Assembly: GCA_037903355.1 (NCBI GenBank) | Contig: JBAJFE010000062.1 | Location: forward strand, 1,798,001-1,862,000 | Source of the DNA: Trichuris trichiura | Lineage: Eukaryota > Nematoda > Enoplea > Trichinellida > Trichuridae | Reading direction: 5' to 3' | Length of the DNA: 64,000 nucleotides | Part shown: positions 20,325 through 32,936 of the stretch, one piece after another | Position numbering within the stretch: the first letter of the stretch is position 1 | Layout of the letters: every line of letters begins with the position of its first letter | Position numbers and translations under genes: made by a program | The notes under the pieces: model-generated | Seen by the model: only the letters and a program-made list of their open reading frames with translations | The model's database searches: none | What the model was told of the DNA's origin: nothing

Positions 20325-23300
20325 TTAAGTACAAAATCGCATACGTATTAAAAGTGATAAGTAGGCTCCAATATGAAATAAAACAGCTAATCCCACCAGG
20401 GATGCGATATCAGTCCAAAGATTGTACTATAAGAGGATCATGGTTAGCTCATTCGTAATGCAAACAGTCCAATCATTACCGGGTCAAAACTGAGGCTTTT
20501 AATTACTTGATCGCCGGTGACGACACAATCAATCGCTGTGGCTTCGCAACCTATTATGGAATGACTGTTTCGTTTGCCAGTGTTCATTATTTCTCACTTA
20601 TGTTGTTAACATCATGCCAATTAGTGATCAAATAAGCTTCGTAACCATGCCGAAACCATGACAAGTATTGAATCCATGCGAAATAACTTGGTATGGTACT
20701 GAAAAAACATTCGACAGTGATCGAGATGACAGTTAAAACTCCTATCAAAATGGACAGCACGCGTTTAGTAAGAGCAAGATAATGAGAAGTGTTCTGGCGA
20801 AGCAATAGCGACAGTCTTTAAATATCAGCGTTTTAAAAAAGTCCTATGAAAGTGTACTAATTCCAAAAACAATATTGTCAATATGATTCAAGTGCTACTA
20901 GCTAGCTTGAAGGATGAGTTCTCCTTAAGTTAATGTGATACTACTAAGCGCTCTCTGATCAATTAGAAAACCTTACGAATTCAAGGATGCTTATCTTCGT
21001 AGCACGAATTCAGTTTTGATGTCCTATGTCGCACGTGCTCATTGTTGTAACATTGATACGAATCCTAAATCAGTTCTTTTTTACATCGCTTTTCAATACG
21101 GCATGTTCTGCTTGGCTTATTTATGAAACTAAAATCATCCTGAGAATCAAAATTAAGTACAGTATGACAGTATCCTGCTTTTCGCGTTGTTGCTACAAAT
21201 TCTGAAGTTTATTACTAATCTCTGCTATTTGCTCGCAAACAACGCACAATTTTATCGATTTCTGCTGCATATAAAAAGGAAAAAATTGAATTTACCGAAG
21301 CAATATTTTCAGGTTAACAAATAAGGAAACATCGACTTGCTATTAAAAATTTCCGCCCCATTCTCTCATTTTAAAAACATAAAACTTTTTCTAGCAAAGC
21401 AGATTTTGAATTTGAATCGCTCAGCGTAAACGGAATGAAAGAGTTCCGTAAGCCCACGTTAAACTAACATGTTTTCCTTCATGACGAACTCAAACATTTT
21501 TGATTTCCAAGCGCCAACCTTGAGTTGCTAACATCGATTACCACTTCTCTGCAAAATATGCAGCAGCCTTAAAAATTTAGGCGGAATATTCCTGTTTGAG
21601 AAGGAAGAATAGATAAGCTCGTTATATCAGAAAAACAAACAAGTCTATCCATCACAGCACACTATTCAATGTTTAGCGACAGTGAAAAAATGAAAGTAAA
21701 AATGTAGTTAACGTTACCTAATGTTTGCGAACAGTCCGCCGGTCAGCTGGAAAAGCGTCAATATCGGTCCAACAACAGCCAAAGCGACGGGCAAAGTTGG
21801 ACATGATGCCGACAGAAGCAAACCTAAAGAAACAGCAAAAATAAGTCGTTCATACTAACAATGCGACATTACCAAATGAACAAGCGGACTGTTCTATTAA
21901 AAACGTTATCGTCCATGTTAAAAGAAACGTAACTGCCGATCGCTGAAAACCTGAAACAAAAGTTGTTTTTGTTAATTAAGTATGCCGTTTGTTGAACAAA
22001 TTGTGACTCCAAATTTCAACATTAAAAAGTCAAGTTAGCCGTGAAATTAATTTGAGCTACGAACCTACCTATCATAAAGTATGCTATTAGGAGGAACAAT
22101 AGGCCGTCTATAGAATAAATGACGATCTGAAATTAAGTTTTAGGCGGATCCAAGTAAACCGACATAAAGATACGCACAAAGAATATAATCTTGCTTGCGT
22201 AGTAGCTGCTAACCGTATAAGTATAGTCTTGATGCTCTCTGTAAAACGTGGGATATTCTCTCGGCAAAACCTAAAGCACCATCGGATAAACTTAGTAAAC
22301 AAACAAATACAAAGTGACATTACGTTTAAAGTAGTGAATATTACCGGAAAAGAAAAATGAGATATGAAAAAGAAGAGAACGCCATTCCGATTCATTATGC
22401 CACTCTGGTTGAGCGGCGTTTGGAAGTAAAGCAGACCGACGAATAGGGCGAAAAACTGTTAAAGAATTTCAAATCGATTTTTGAAGAAACCTATATTGTT
22501 TGTTGATCGCATACCAACTTTTGGGCATAACGAATCCCGTAGATTCCTTTGCCAAGACCAGTACTGATAAAGTTTCTTCGACAGAGACAAAGAAACTGAC
22601 GCAGCCATGAAGCTTCGAATCTATAAAACCACGACAATATCATTAGATGGAACGAGGTCACGGAAAGCCAAGTTAAGCTTCTTAATTTTAAAAACTTTCA
22701 TTGTACTTGCGAATACCGAAAGGCATTACGCATAACTGCTTTGCCTACTGTAGCTAACATCAGTTAAATTAAGGAAATAAATCCGTGCATTAAACATGCA
22801 GCAATTCTGTTTAGCAAAAAAAGGTAGACGATGAAATAGCTAAAGATCATACCGCATCTTTTCTGGGAAGCATACTTCCTAGTAATTATAAGCATGATAA
22901 ACCCAACGATAGCATAAATGGGAGCTTACCACTTGAGCAGCCGCTGTTCCTTCTTTATCGACTACGTGCTGAACCATCGCACCGTACTTGGATTCTTCAA
23001 AACGTTCAATAATTGCCTACAAAGTAGAATTTGAATTAACTATAGCGGTACCGTAAAGTGAGCGAACAAATAGTCCACGTTTTTCTGAGCGGAAAAGTGA
23101 GCTCACCAACATTCGCAGTTTGCTCTCTTCCTTATTGGAAGGATCTATTGCCAAGGAATGGATAAAAAAGTCGGATGGATTGTATGATAATGGACAAGGA
23201 AGGTCAAGTGAGGCAAAAAAAGTGAGTGCCTCGTTTATAGTACCAAAAAAGGCCAATCTTCCTTCCGCTAATATGAACACTCTAAAAGCAGATGAAAAAA

Positions 23301-25147
23301 CAAAGGTATTACAGCAGTCTTGCTGAGGACAACTTATGAAACATTGAAAACACTGCAGATGGTGGTTGATGAATAGTGCAGAGAACAGTCTTGCCACGAT
23401 TCGCCAATCCTTGCAGAAAAGAGACAACGCTCTCAGCCATAAAGGAATCCAGGCCAGTTGTAGGTTCGTCGCAGAATATTACGGAAGGATTAGTTAGCAT
23501 CTACGAGGAAGTAACTGTCAAGTACAATAGTCAATAATTAAAGTACAAACTTGAGAGGCAAATGCAACTCGCTTAGCTTCGCCTCCAGAAATGCCTTGGT
23601 TAAGGCCTGGTGGGCGTATAATCAAATTGGCGCATTTCATTAAACCAAACTGAAAATTTAATCTTTCTCTTGAGTACCAAAGTGCCAAGTTGTGCTTACT
23701 TCCGAAATGACTTCCTCAACTCGAGCGAGTTTTCTTTCTCTCGGCATGTCGCGCGGCAATCGAAGCAACGCCTGAAAATTCGATAAAGCGGATACAAATT
23801 GAATCAAATTCTATCCCACTTGAAAAAGCAAGTGTTCTCGCACTGTTATGGAGCTAACGAAAAAATTTTCCTGCTGAACATATGCGGATATAGCTCCAAT
23901 CCGTCTTCCGATGGACTGACCATTTACTGTTACTAAACCATCCACGATAAGACTGCGGCAGTTGCGTCCAGTCAGCACATTAAGAAGAGTAGTTTTTCCA
24001 GCGCCACTAAAATCAAAGTATCTCATGATTTATGAATGCCGCAAGCACCCGTGATAAAAACTATGCGTTCCAACTGGCGGAGATAGTTCTAATTTACGAA
24101 AACTTATATTTGGGTAAATAACAGCAGCTGGAAATCCAGCGGCGATTTTTGCCACGTTTACTTGAACATCATTTTCCTTGCCATGTTATGTATCACGCAG
24201 CAAACGAGCATGTGCAACAGCTATTTATGCATACCTTGGTCCCAAAAGCGCAACCAGTTCACCAGGCCGTACGAATCCGCTTACTAAAATATTAAGTCAA
24301 CACGCAATCAGTGGATTAAGCCTTAATCATGAAAACAAAGTAATTAAACAAATAATTTTAGTAGAAATAGTTCATCGTGAATTAAACTGAAAGGACTGCC
24401 CATAACAAGCGTGAATTAATGTACTACCTTTTTTAATGATCGGAACAATTTCTTTTTTACGATATAAGCTAAGTGTGCCATACTGTTTTCGTACTGCTGA
24501 AACATGAAGGTCTTTCCACTGCAGCGTCACGGGAGCACATTCGTAATTAAATCTGCAATTCAGCCAAGTTTAGCGGGATGTATAGATAAGCGAAATTTCC
24601 ACTTGAGTTACATACGTTCGAGTGGAGAAATTTAAAAAAGAGCGTATGTTAAAAGAGTTGCAGCGTTTAACGGCGATTGCTGCACAGGAGAAAGACTTTT
24701 CTTAAGCACCTTAAAAGGTAACGGATGACGTTAACGAACTGTCAATTATAAGAAGAACATTTGTTGATATTGAGCCTCATTATTCAAATGCTGCAAGCAT
24801 TTAGCAATCTATGTTGATAGTTGAAGAAAAAGATTGCTTTCTCAGCAAGTGTAGAAAAATGATCTGCTAAGTGAAGTGAGTAGGTTGGCTTGGCTTACTG
24901 TGAGATATTCAAAAATAGAAGGAACTACCTTAGATTATTGCAATTTAAGATCACTTTAAATAAATCGCTTCAAAAAAGACCTATGGATCAGTACCCTTTT
25001 AAGGATGTGAAGACCTAAAGTAAAAAGGATTATTGATTACCCGTTAGGCAGTTCAATACTGCCGTATGTATCGTCATGTTCTCCAAAAGTTTGATTTAGA
25101 AGCCACGCCTGCTCCTCAGTGATACAGCAGTCAGGAAACGAGTTCAT
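20325..25147 (-). CDS. ABCG-subfamily (white-like) half transporter
   Basis: Seventeen exons: 25147-25041, 24552-24428, 24283-24235, 24006-23820, 23771-23700, 23649-23551, 23500-23334, 23281-23107, 23016-22930, 22620-22515, 22455-22345, 22126-22069, 21951-21873, 21823-21718, 20698-~20597, 20550-20480 and 20426-20325. The nucleotide-binding domain comes first, as in ABCG. The Walker A region is split by an intron ([19 protein letters not shown]). The signature is ISGGEAKR, Walker B is [13 protein letters not shown], and the H-loop is CTIHQPPS. Membrane-domain exons include [34 protein letters not shown] and the final [20 protein letters not shown]. Exons 1-8 and 14-15 join in phase. The joins at exons 9-10 and 15-16 do not fit perfectly, so small border errors or a sequence error remain. 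Substrate unknown; white-type ABCGs carry pigment precursors, sterols or lipids. Confidence 0.87.
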
Positions 25148-27450
25148 ACGAAGTCTTCAGAATCAGAACAATGGAAAGACGTAAAGCTCATCAAATGTTC
25201 CAACCGCTGTGGACGACCTTACCGGATGTTTTGCTTTCTTTATCTCTGTCATAACTACTGAACAAATATTGAACCACATACCGCTCTACATAAAAGGGTT
25301 AACATTACCATAAGGCAAATGTATGATGAGTCCAAAATTCACACTTAGTATTAAGCTCATCAATTACAGCTGCATTTTTGGCAGTCGATAGATCTATTGC
25401 TCACATTGGTTGTTGTTTCCACGTAGAGTAAAAGTTCGTTGCCATAGCTTTCTTCGTCCTGAGTTTACCGCCTTTTTTAACCAAATAAAAAATTTCTGCT
25501 GCTGTTCTCCTTTTAGTGATTTGGCTTAGACATGCACTCACTGGAGCTCAATCCCAGCCTGAAAACACTGAGCTTAGCGCCAAGATCCGCTTAATAGAAG
25601 TGCGGCTTATTTTAGGCTCAACAGGTTTCTGAGAGGAGACAACCATCGAAGAGAAACGAGGTGAATGATAAGGGTCATCGAGGGAGAACCAAGCTTCGGA
25701 CTAAGCAACAGAGGCGAACCCTAGCACCCATAAGCAAAATTTACCGGAGAGAATTTGCTCCGTCATGTTACTATAATAGGCAAACAGCAGTCAGTATACC
25801 AGCCGCCAAATGTTGACATACTTCATTTCCTCTTTTCAGGAAAGCCAGGGTTGCCTCGCAGTTTGCGGGAATGACATACGCGGACGCGAAGGGTCAGAGC
25901 GCGGTTGGTGACCATAAGTATTGGAGCCAAGAAAATTTTGAGAGATATCGTCATGGCTCCTATGCTCATTGAATGTTCCACTTAATGATTACATGACCTG
26001 CAACCAAGAATTTCACGTTGCTAGAGCCTTTTCACCGTCGCAATGTCAGCGAGGCGGTTTGTTGTCAACGAATAGCGACGAAGGGTATTGAAGTTCTCCG
26101 TGCGAACTACGACCTAATCAATCGGTTCGAATGCTGCACTAACGCTATACCCCGTCAGTGACATAGCGGATTCACAAGAATTAAAACGATCATTAAGTAT
26201 TCAGCGACTGCGACCTCCCTAACGAGGCCGTTACGAACAGTTTATTCGCCACGCTGAGTCGATGGTGTTATGCTGTATCCGAACGTTCAGTACTGGATTT
26301 CGGCGTCTACACGTTCTAGATTTGTACAAATTGTTTTTATTTTTCCCAGCAGTTTTTCTTGTCATCCAAGGTATGTTCAGCGTTTGTTTTATGCACTTAT
26401 ATCGAACCGTAAGCTTCCCTAAAAAGGATTAAACCTTCCTACATATTTAAGTTGTAAGGTTGAAAACTGGAAAGGTCATCATGGTTTTGTTTTACTTAAT
26501 TGTTTACAGTTCTTCCGATTTGCAAACGGCGGAATGCCTAAACAAGCATCGGTCTATCGTAAGCCGAATGGTGCATCGGTTTTCCCGTACTGACCTTTAG
26601 ATTTAATTGTATTCCTTGCTATCCTTTCTTAATATTAACAATTTACCAAAGTATCGGCTGTCCTGTCACGCTAATATTATTATTATTATAAGGAAAGCTC
26701 AGGCATAGCTATGAGGACATGCTGAACAGAACAGTGGATTTAATCCTTTTATTAGAGGCTTTGCAATTTGATGCGTGGATTCATTCGTACAACTCAGATT
26801 TCCTGGGTACAGATTGGTCGTCCTTAGCCGTTTGATCGTCGACTGTGCGGGTTTCTTCCACTTTGACCTCGATTCGTCATTTCTCGTCCACCAATGACGG
26901 TATATTAATTCTGGTTCGCTACTTTTGCTCTGTTCTTTTGCTTTTGCTTCAAATTCGGCAAGGAACTGCCTGTACACTCAAATTAGGCAGAACACCAAGT
27001 CGCCTGCGTGTAACCTGCGCGCTTCACATGGTGTACTGTAAGTTATTTTTGAATTATGACACTCGTTAATAGACAGACAGTCCGATACAAGATTTTTACG
27101 AGGCAGTTAGTTTACAGGTACAATCAGACTTTTGGTTGCCACTAGTGCATGCGAGAAAAAGTAAAAAACAAAAAAACGTTGGTAGGAATTGAACAAGTAA
27201 TTTTCCATGTGTTAACGTAACAAAAAACTTACGCAGTCGTACGAGTAATCATATTCTCAGGTACTATTAGCAAAGCTTTTACTGGTAAATAATTTTTTAA
27301 GCGGGAATTATAAAAGCAGCGCTTTGAAGTTAGGAACAAATGCTGCATAATCGACTGTTGAATAATTAGCTGGGTTGAATGCAAGATTTGCGGTGACTGT
27401 TCAGACTTTGGAACTGATTCCATTGATAATCAGACGATTAATTTAGGTAA
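25148..27450. other. Intergenic region
   Basis: Apart from a Penelope remnant (26040-26165) nothing recognisable is seen. A 92-codon minus-strand frame at 26699-26977 lacks an ATG start and has no recognisable similarity, so I do not call it a gene. Confidence 0.45.
26040..26165 (+). pseudogene. Degenerate 3' end of a Penelope-like RT/endonuclease gene
   Basis: The frame around 26090-26160 reads GIEVLRANYDLINRFECC, which aligns with the PLE1 C-terminus GVEVSEVWAALINKFQCC. This short conserved tail is the last part of Penelope proteins. Upstream similarity is too eroded to follow. It is an old insertion unrelated to the two young copies. Confidence 0.55.
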
Positions 27451-28191
27451 ATGGCAGAATCAAGGGAAAAGGCGTCAACTGAATACAGCAACATACACCG
27501 ATACGTCTTGCGGGCGATGCTTTCCCGCCAAGTGAGTACTGAAGAACAGTTGGTCCGCATCGTGCAAACAGCGCATGATTTTTATTCATCAAAAGTTCAG
27601 AAAGTTCACTCGACCGACGTTGTGCATATCCTAGAAGCTATCAAAGAAAAGATCGACAGTCATGGATTCACCATTGTCAAACGTTTGGACGAGCGCGATG
27701 GGGCGCAGAAATTTTTATTAATAAGTAAAGTTTTGACCAATAAACAAAGAGAAGTCGAAGAAGATTGTCGAGGCGCGGAAACAAGACTATTTTATGAAAT
27801 TATGGACATGATCATGCAGAGCAGTGAGCGCAGAGTGGACACCGTTCGGTTAAGAGGAATGGAATGCTCTTCCCGGCTGCCTAATGTAACTTATATCGTT
27901 GAACAGTGGTTCCGTCAAGGGTGGCTCACGTGTTCTGAAGATGGATTGGTCGTTAGCCTTGGAGTCAGAGCTTTAGCCGAACTTGAGAGCTTTTTAATTG
28001 ACAAGTACCATTTGCCTACTTGTGCACTTTGCGATTTCATCCTGTTCACAAATTCGCATAAGTGTTGCAGCGTTTGTCGAAAGATGTTCCATAATCAGTG
28101 TTTCAGTTCTTACGCGGACAGCGTTGCCAAATCACCAGGTAGCACATGTCCATTTAGTGGTTGTAATGCACCTTTGTCTGATATTCAATGA
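27451..28191 (+). CDS. NSMCE1: NSE1, SMC5/6 complex RING-like subunit
   Basis: A 246-residue intronless frame from the ATG at 27451. NSE1 pairs with the NSE3 MAGE protein in the SMC5/6 complex and acts as a RING-type ubiquitin ligase in DNA repair. Residues about 15-180 form the winged-helix region (YVLRAMLSRQVSTEEQLVRI, then WFRQGWLTCSEDGLVVSLGV). The C-terminus has a variant RING with CALCDFI, HKCCSVCRKMFHNQC and CPFSGC spacing, typical of NSE1. Length fits the family (human 266). The first in-frame ATG is used. Confidence 0.9.
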   Translation: MAESREKASTEYSNIHRYVLRAMLSRQVSTEEQLVRIVQTAHDFYSSKVQKVHSTDVVHILEAIKEKIDSHGFTIVKRLDERDGAQKFLLISKVLTNKQREVEEDCRGAETRLFYEIMDMIMQSSERRVDTVRLRGMECSSRLPNVTYIVEQWFRQGWLTCSEDGLVVSLGVRALAELESFLIDKYHLPTCALCDFILFTNSHKCCSVCRKMFHNQCFSSYADSVAKSPGSTCPFSGCNAPLSDIQ

Positions 28192-29229
28192 AATTGTCTC
28201 TCTAATTTTGAACAAAGCCATTTAACAATGCGAGAATCTGCAGCGGATCATAGGTATCGACTTATAAGACAAAGACGTTCGTGAAAGTATACTGGAGTTG
28301 TAATGTTTAGTTGAACAAAGGTAAGCTTGCTTTACGCAAAAAATGGAATAGTAAATCGTAGATTCTTTCCAACAGTCACTTTGATCCTAAATACCATTTA
28401 AAGTCAGTCCTGTATCTTTGAATTTAAATAATGAAAAGTTTTTCCAAGAGCGTACAGAGCAATGAATATAATTAAACGATTTCTGTTAAACTTAATAGAC
28501 CCTGCATGCTTGCGAATGCTAATTTTTTCAAGCGAATAGTCAACACCAGTCGGACCTAAAGTTAACGGAGTAACTATAGCAGTACGCCCGAGTTTACAAG
28601 CTTTTCGCTTACCTTTACTTTACGTAACTGAATCTTGAATGTCTGAAGTTTGATAGCAGCGCTGCGGTCTTTGTAAAGCGATTTTAAAAACAGCAGTTGT
28701 CTCAGCAAAAATTCTACGAATCTACATTCTTTGCTCTCGAACTTCTAAAAACACTGTGCAGGAAGTTGCAGCTTGTGAATGTAGCAGAAATCGAAAGAGA
28801 GCAGTTTCACTCTTCCCGCAAAGTAGAAAACGACTTTCGCAGCTCACTTTTCAGCAGATGCCAATTAAATTCAGGCATCATTTAACCTACTAGAATAACC
28901 GATCTACACACGACGCTTTCTTTACTTGCTGCATCTCGTGCAAGTACCCAAAAACTCGATAAGTTACGTCGAAAGTTTCCTGATCAACGAATGTACCTGC
29001 CTATCTTTTTATGGCATTGTAAAATTAATGTTTTTTGAACAACTGTTATATCCATTGATCCTTGCGAACCTTTTTGTTGTTGTCTAAGAATGGAATAACG
29101 TTAATGCAGGCGGCACTTCAAAACTACTATTTACGTTTTGCATAGTTTTATTCGCGGGGGAAGAAATTATGCCACTAGCAGCACAGTCTGACGAAGGTAG
29201 TACAGTTGACAAGGAGTACCAATTCAGGA
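28192..29229. other. Intergenic region, nothing recognised
   Basis: Short frames only. The right border is the 14-bp repeat that flanks the PLE2 palindrome. Confidence 0.5.
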
Positions 29230-29350
29230 GAGTTTTGGCTTTGAAAATGCGATGTTTTGGTACGGGACTGTATGTTTTCATAGTTCAGCGACTTTAATAC
29301 GGTAGCTGTGTCCCGTTGGTCAGCACAAAAAAGAAAAAGAAGAAAGAAAT

Positions 29351-29387
29351 TCCAGAGCTTTCGGGTCTGTCGCGACCCGTCGTCAGC
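29351..29387 (-). ncRNA. Hammerhead-like motif, PLE2 left end
   Basis: Minus strand: CTGACGA, stem CGGGTC / GACCCG with a 6-nt loop GCGACA, then GAAAGCTCTGG. Same box order as in PLE1 with a different helix II sequence, so the structure is conserved while the bases changed. The same one-base offset between the first box and helix II occurs here. Helix I and III pairing is not obvious from the monomer. Confidence 0.6.
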
Positions 29388-29577
29388 GGTCAATAACTGT
29401 GTAATGTATGCGGGGAGATCTCTCTTGCATCGTTTTCCATCAATTTAAACCGAGGATTTTAAAGTTCTCTGTTAGAGACTTCTTCTGCGACTGTCAGCTG
29501 CTTGTCTATTCTTTTTTTAGTCTATTCTTTTTTAATCTATTCTTTTTAAAATTTCCGTCCATTTTTGTCCCTTTGTT

Positions 29578-30997
29578 CTATCCAGATGATTTGTGGTTCC
29601 CATCAAGAGTGCAGCAATTGTGGCGGGTGATTATATTTGTCCATACATCACTTATATCCGCCCCTTGATCTCGGTTGAAGGTTGTGTTGTGTTTGATGTA
29701 AAGGGCCTCTTTGAGTTTTCTTAAACGCAGGTTGCTTTCGTAACAAAGAACCTTGGGCCGGAGGGGTTGTTCGCAGTGTATAGCGTGTTCCACCACAGCG
29801 GAAGCTTGAATAGCTTTGTCCATGGTGATTCTTGGGTTTGAGATTGGTCTTCCGCGTTGAGCAATTGGGGTGCCACTATTGTCGAGGATGTTTTTTGCTT
29901 TTTTGTAACAGTTTAGCTTTTTAATGTGTTCGCTGAATCTACGTTCTAAAGTATTGCCTGTTTCTCCGATGTAAACTCCTGAGCACGTACATTCAACTGC
30001 GTATACTAGGCCTGTTTTCTCGGTTGTAGGAATTTTTTCTTTTGTCAGTACGAAGAATCGATCTGAGATTGGCGAAATTCTTGAAATAGACTCTGAAGCC
30101 TAATCTTTTTCCTAATTGGATAATTTTCTCGCCTAGTCCTACTACATAGGGAACAACTAAATGTGGAGTGTATGAAATGTTTGGAACAGGGGGTTCACGT
30201 TTTTGGAGTTTGTACTTGAAAACTTGGTCAATGAAGGATTTAGGGTAGTGGTTTTTGTAAAAGACTTTTCTAATGTAGTTAAGTTCCGGCTTTAGATATT
30301 CAGGATCACAGATATTGATTGCCCTGTCAACCATTCCGGAGACGATACCACGCATTAGTGATCGTGGATGATGAGATGAGAAGTTGAGATATTGGTCAGT
30401 CTGCGTGGGTTTTCTATAGACTCTGGTTTTAAGTCCTTCATTTGTTCGGATAATTAGCACGTCTAGAAAGGGGAGGGTTTTGTTTTCTTCTTTTTCCATG
30501 GTGAAAACTATTTGGTTTGGACGCATGTTGTTGAGAAATTGCAAAAATTGTTCTTCTTTTCCGGCCTTAATAATTACAAAGATATCGTCCACATATCTTT
30601 TGAAGAGGAGTGGGGCGATTTGTCTATCGACAGTTTCGAAAATTTTCTTTTCGAGGTTTTCCATAAAAACTTCTGCTAAGACTGGGGATAAAGAACTGCC
30701 CATTGGAACTCCACTGGATTGTTTGTAATATTTGTTGTCAAAGGTAAAGTAATTGCCATCTTGCATGCAGAAAGAAACCAGCTTGATAATGTGGAAGGGA
30801 TTCAATTTTGTTCTGCTGGGTAGGCTTGTATCTGCATTGAGGAGACTGTACAACATCTCCAATGTGTCTGGCACTGGAATGCTCGGGAATAGTTCTTTTA
30901 CATCGTAACTAACTAGAATCTCATCGGGTTTCAAGTGATGGTTTCGTATTTCATTGACGAAAGATTTGCTATTTTCTTTCTGCATGCAAGATGGCAA
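29578..30997 (-). pseudogene. PLE2 left copy: RT + GIY-YIG gene, 5'-truncated and frameshifted
   Basis: The first frame (30997-29996) holds RT motifs ILVSYDVKELFPSIP, SGVPMGSSLSPVLAEVFMEN, the catalytic KRYVDDIFVII and LPFLDVLII. A one-base frame change at the A-run after LRTDK shifts the GIY-YIG domain (GLVYAVECTCSGVYIGETGN) to another frame. The coding sequence ends at CCTLDGNHKSSG (29578). The N-terminal third, relative to PLE1, is missing. The gene diverges clearly from PLE1, so it is a separate family. Confidence 0.85.
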
Positions 30998-32173
30998 TTA
31001 CTTTACCTTTGACAACAAATATTACAAACAATCCAGTGGAGTTCCAATGGGCAGTTCTTTATCCCCAGTCTTAGCAGAAGTTTTTATGGAAAACCTCGAA
31101 AAGAAAATTTTCGAAACTGTCGATAGACAAATCGCCCCACTCCTCTTCAAAAGATATGTGGACGATATCTTTGTAATTATTAAGGCCGGAAAAGAAGAAC
31201 AATTTCTTGCAATTTCTCAACAACATGCGTCCAAACCAAATAGTTTTCACCATGGAAAAAGAAGAAAACAAAACCCTCCCCTTTCTAGACGTGCTAATTA
31301 TCCGCACAAATGAAGGGCTTAAAACCAGAGTCTATAGAAAACCCACGCAGACTGACCAATATCTCAACTTCTCATCTCATCATCCACGATCAGTAATGCG
31401 TGGTATCCTCTCCGGAATGGTTGACAGGGCAATCAATATCTGTGATCCTGAATATCTAAAGCCGGAACTTAACTACATTAGAAAAGTCTTTTACAAAAAC
31501 CACTACCCTAAATCCTTCATTGACCAAGTTTTCAAGTACAAACTCCAAAAACGTGAACCCCCTGTTCCAAACATTTCATACACTCCACATTTAGTTGTTC
31601 CCTATGTAGTAGGACTAGGCGAGAAAATTATCCAATTAGGAAAAAGATTAGGCTTCAGAGTCTATTTCAAGAATTTCGCCAATCTCAGATCGATTCTTCG
31701 TACTGACAAAAGAAAAAATTCCTACAACCGAGAAAACAGGCCTAGTATACGCAGTTGAATGTACGTGCTCAGGAGTTTACATCGGAGAAACAGGCAATAC
31801 TTTAGAACGTAGATTCAGCGAACACATTAAAAAGCTAAACTGTTACAAAAAAGCAAAAAACATCCTCGACAATAGTGGCACCCCAATTGCTCAACGCGGA
31901 AGACCAATCTCAAACCCAAGAATCACCATGGACAAAGCTATTCAAGCTTCCGCTGTGGTGGAACACGCTATACACTGCGAACAACCCCTCCGGCCCAAGG
32001 TTCTTTGTTACGAAAGCAACCTGCGTTTAAGAAAACTCAAAGAGGCCCTTTACATCAAACACAACACAACCTTCAACCGAGATCAAGGGGCGGATATAAG
32101 TGATGTATGGACAAATATAATCACCCGCCACAATTGCTGCACTCTTGATGGGAACCACAAATCATCTGGATAG
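30979..32173 (+). pseudogene. PLE2 right copy: same RT + GIY-YIG gene, shorter at the 5' end
   Basis: It starts at FCMQDGNYFTF, about 65 codons further in than the left copy, and has the same frame change before the GIY-YIG domain (near 31710). It has one additional private indel near 31206 (AATTTCTTGC against AATTTTTGC on the left), which splits the RT frame after KEEQFL. Neither copy can make a full protein. Confidence 0.85.
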
Positions 32174-32363
32174 AACAAAGGGACAAAAATGGACGGAAAT
32201 TTTAAAAAGAATAGATTAAAAAAGAATAGACTAAAAAAAGAATAGACAAGCAGCTGACAGTCGCAGAAGAAGTCTCTAACAGAGAACTTTAAAATCCTCG
32301 GTTTAAATTGATGGAAAACGATGCAAGAGAGATCTCCCCGCATACATTACACAGTTATTGACC

Positions 32364-32400
32364 GCTGACGACGGGTCGCGACAGACCCGAAAGCTCTGGA
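32364..32400 (+). ncRNA. Hammerhead-like motif, PLE2 right end
   Basis: Mirror copy of the motif at 29351-29387, on the plus strand, downstream of the right RT copy. In each arm the motif is in sense orientation relative to its RT gene. Confidence 0.6.
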
Positions 32401-32936
32401 ATTTCTTTCTTCTTTTTCTTTTTTGTGCTGACCAACGGGACACAGCTACCGTATTAAAGTCGCTGAACTATGAGTTTTGGCTTTGTGTTTTTGAAAAGGT
32501 TAAGAAGAGAAAGTATTCCGTTACCGCTGTTCAGTTAGTCTTCTGGCCTAAAAAAGGCGGCTCGATTACTTCATAGTTGGAATGATCTCGTAATACGAAT
32601 GAGATTCCAGCCACAATCATGTGGTTGCGAAACGATTTCGCTCGGTATTCCCTCTTACGATATATTGGACTTTGGTCATCCTTCAATGTTTCATCACGGA
32701 CGGCCATGCTGACTTGGAATGCGCGGTTTCTGATTCAAGTTTATTGTTGGTTACTGTGCCAGAACGACTGTTTACTGTATATAAGTTGTAGATACAGCAT
32801 GTGCAATTCTAGCCGTGTATATCTCAAATATCGGGTCTTTTCACGCTCGTCCCTCCCCCCCCGCAAGAGCAGGCGGCAACTTCAAAGGAGGTCAACTGGG
32901 TACTGTACGCCTGTCAGCCATCCTGTCCTGCCCTAG

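Larger units (their letters stand above)
29244..32473. mobile_element. PLE2: palindromic head-to-head dimer of a Penelope-like element
   Basis: Two near-identical copies are joined 5' to 5'. The minus-strand arm runs 30776-29278 and the plus-strand arm 30975-32473; paired coordinates sum to 61751 at both ends. About 198 bp in the centre (30777-30974) belong only to the left copy and carry more of its 5' coding sequence. The dimer is flanked by GAGTTTTGGCTTTG (29230-29243 and 32472-32485), a probable target duplication of 12-14 bp. Only the left side has an extra segment between duplication and repeat (29244-29277, 34 nt). One target duplication and one extension around the whole palindrome imply a single integration of a dimer. 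A few substitutions separate the arms. Confidence 0.82.

Noticed and set aside
20431..20500. Possible tRNA (TGGTTAGCTCATTCG ... GGGTCAAAAC)
   Set aside because: The B-box-like part falls in an ABCG exon on the other strand and no clover-leaf forms.
26699..26977. 92-codon minus-strand frame
   Set aside because: No ATG start, no recognisable domain and no neighbouring exons.
29408..29668. 86-codon frame on the strand opposite the PLE2 3' end, present in both arms
   Set aside because: It is the antisense of the element's 3' end and terminal repeat; its duplication simply follows the palindrome.
29278..32473. Palindrome as an assembly or whole-genome-amplification artefact
   Set aside because: Unequal 5' ends, arm-specific substitutions and indel, and a flanking duplication outside the arms favour a real insertion, though read-level proof is still lacking.
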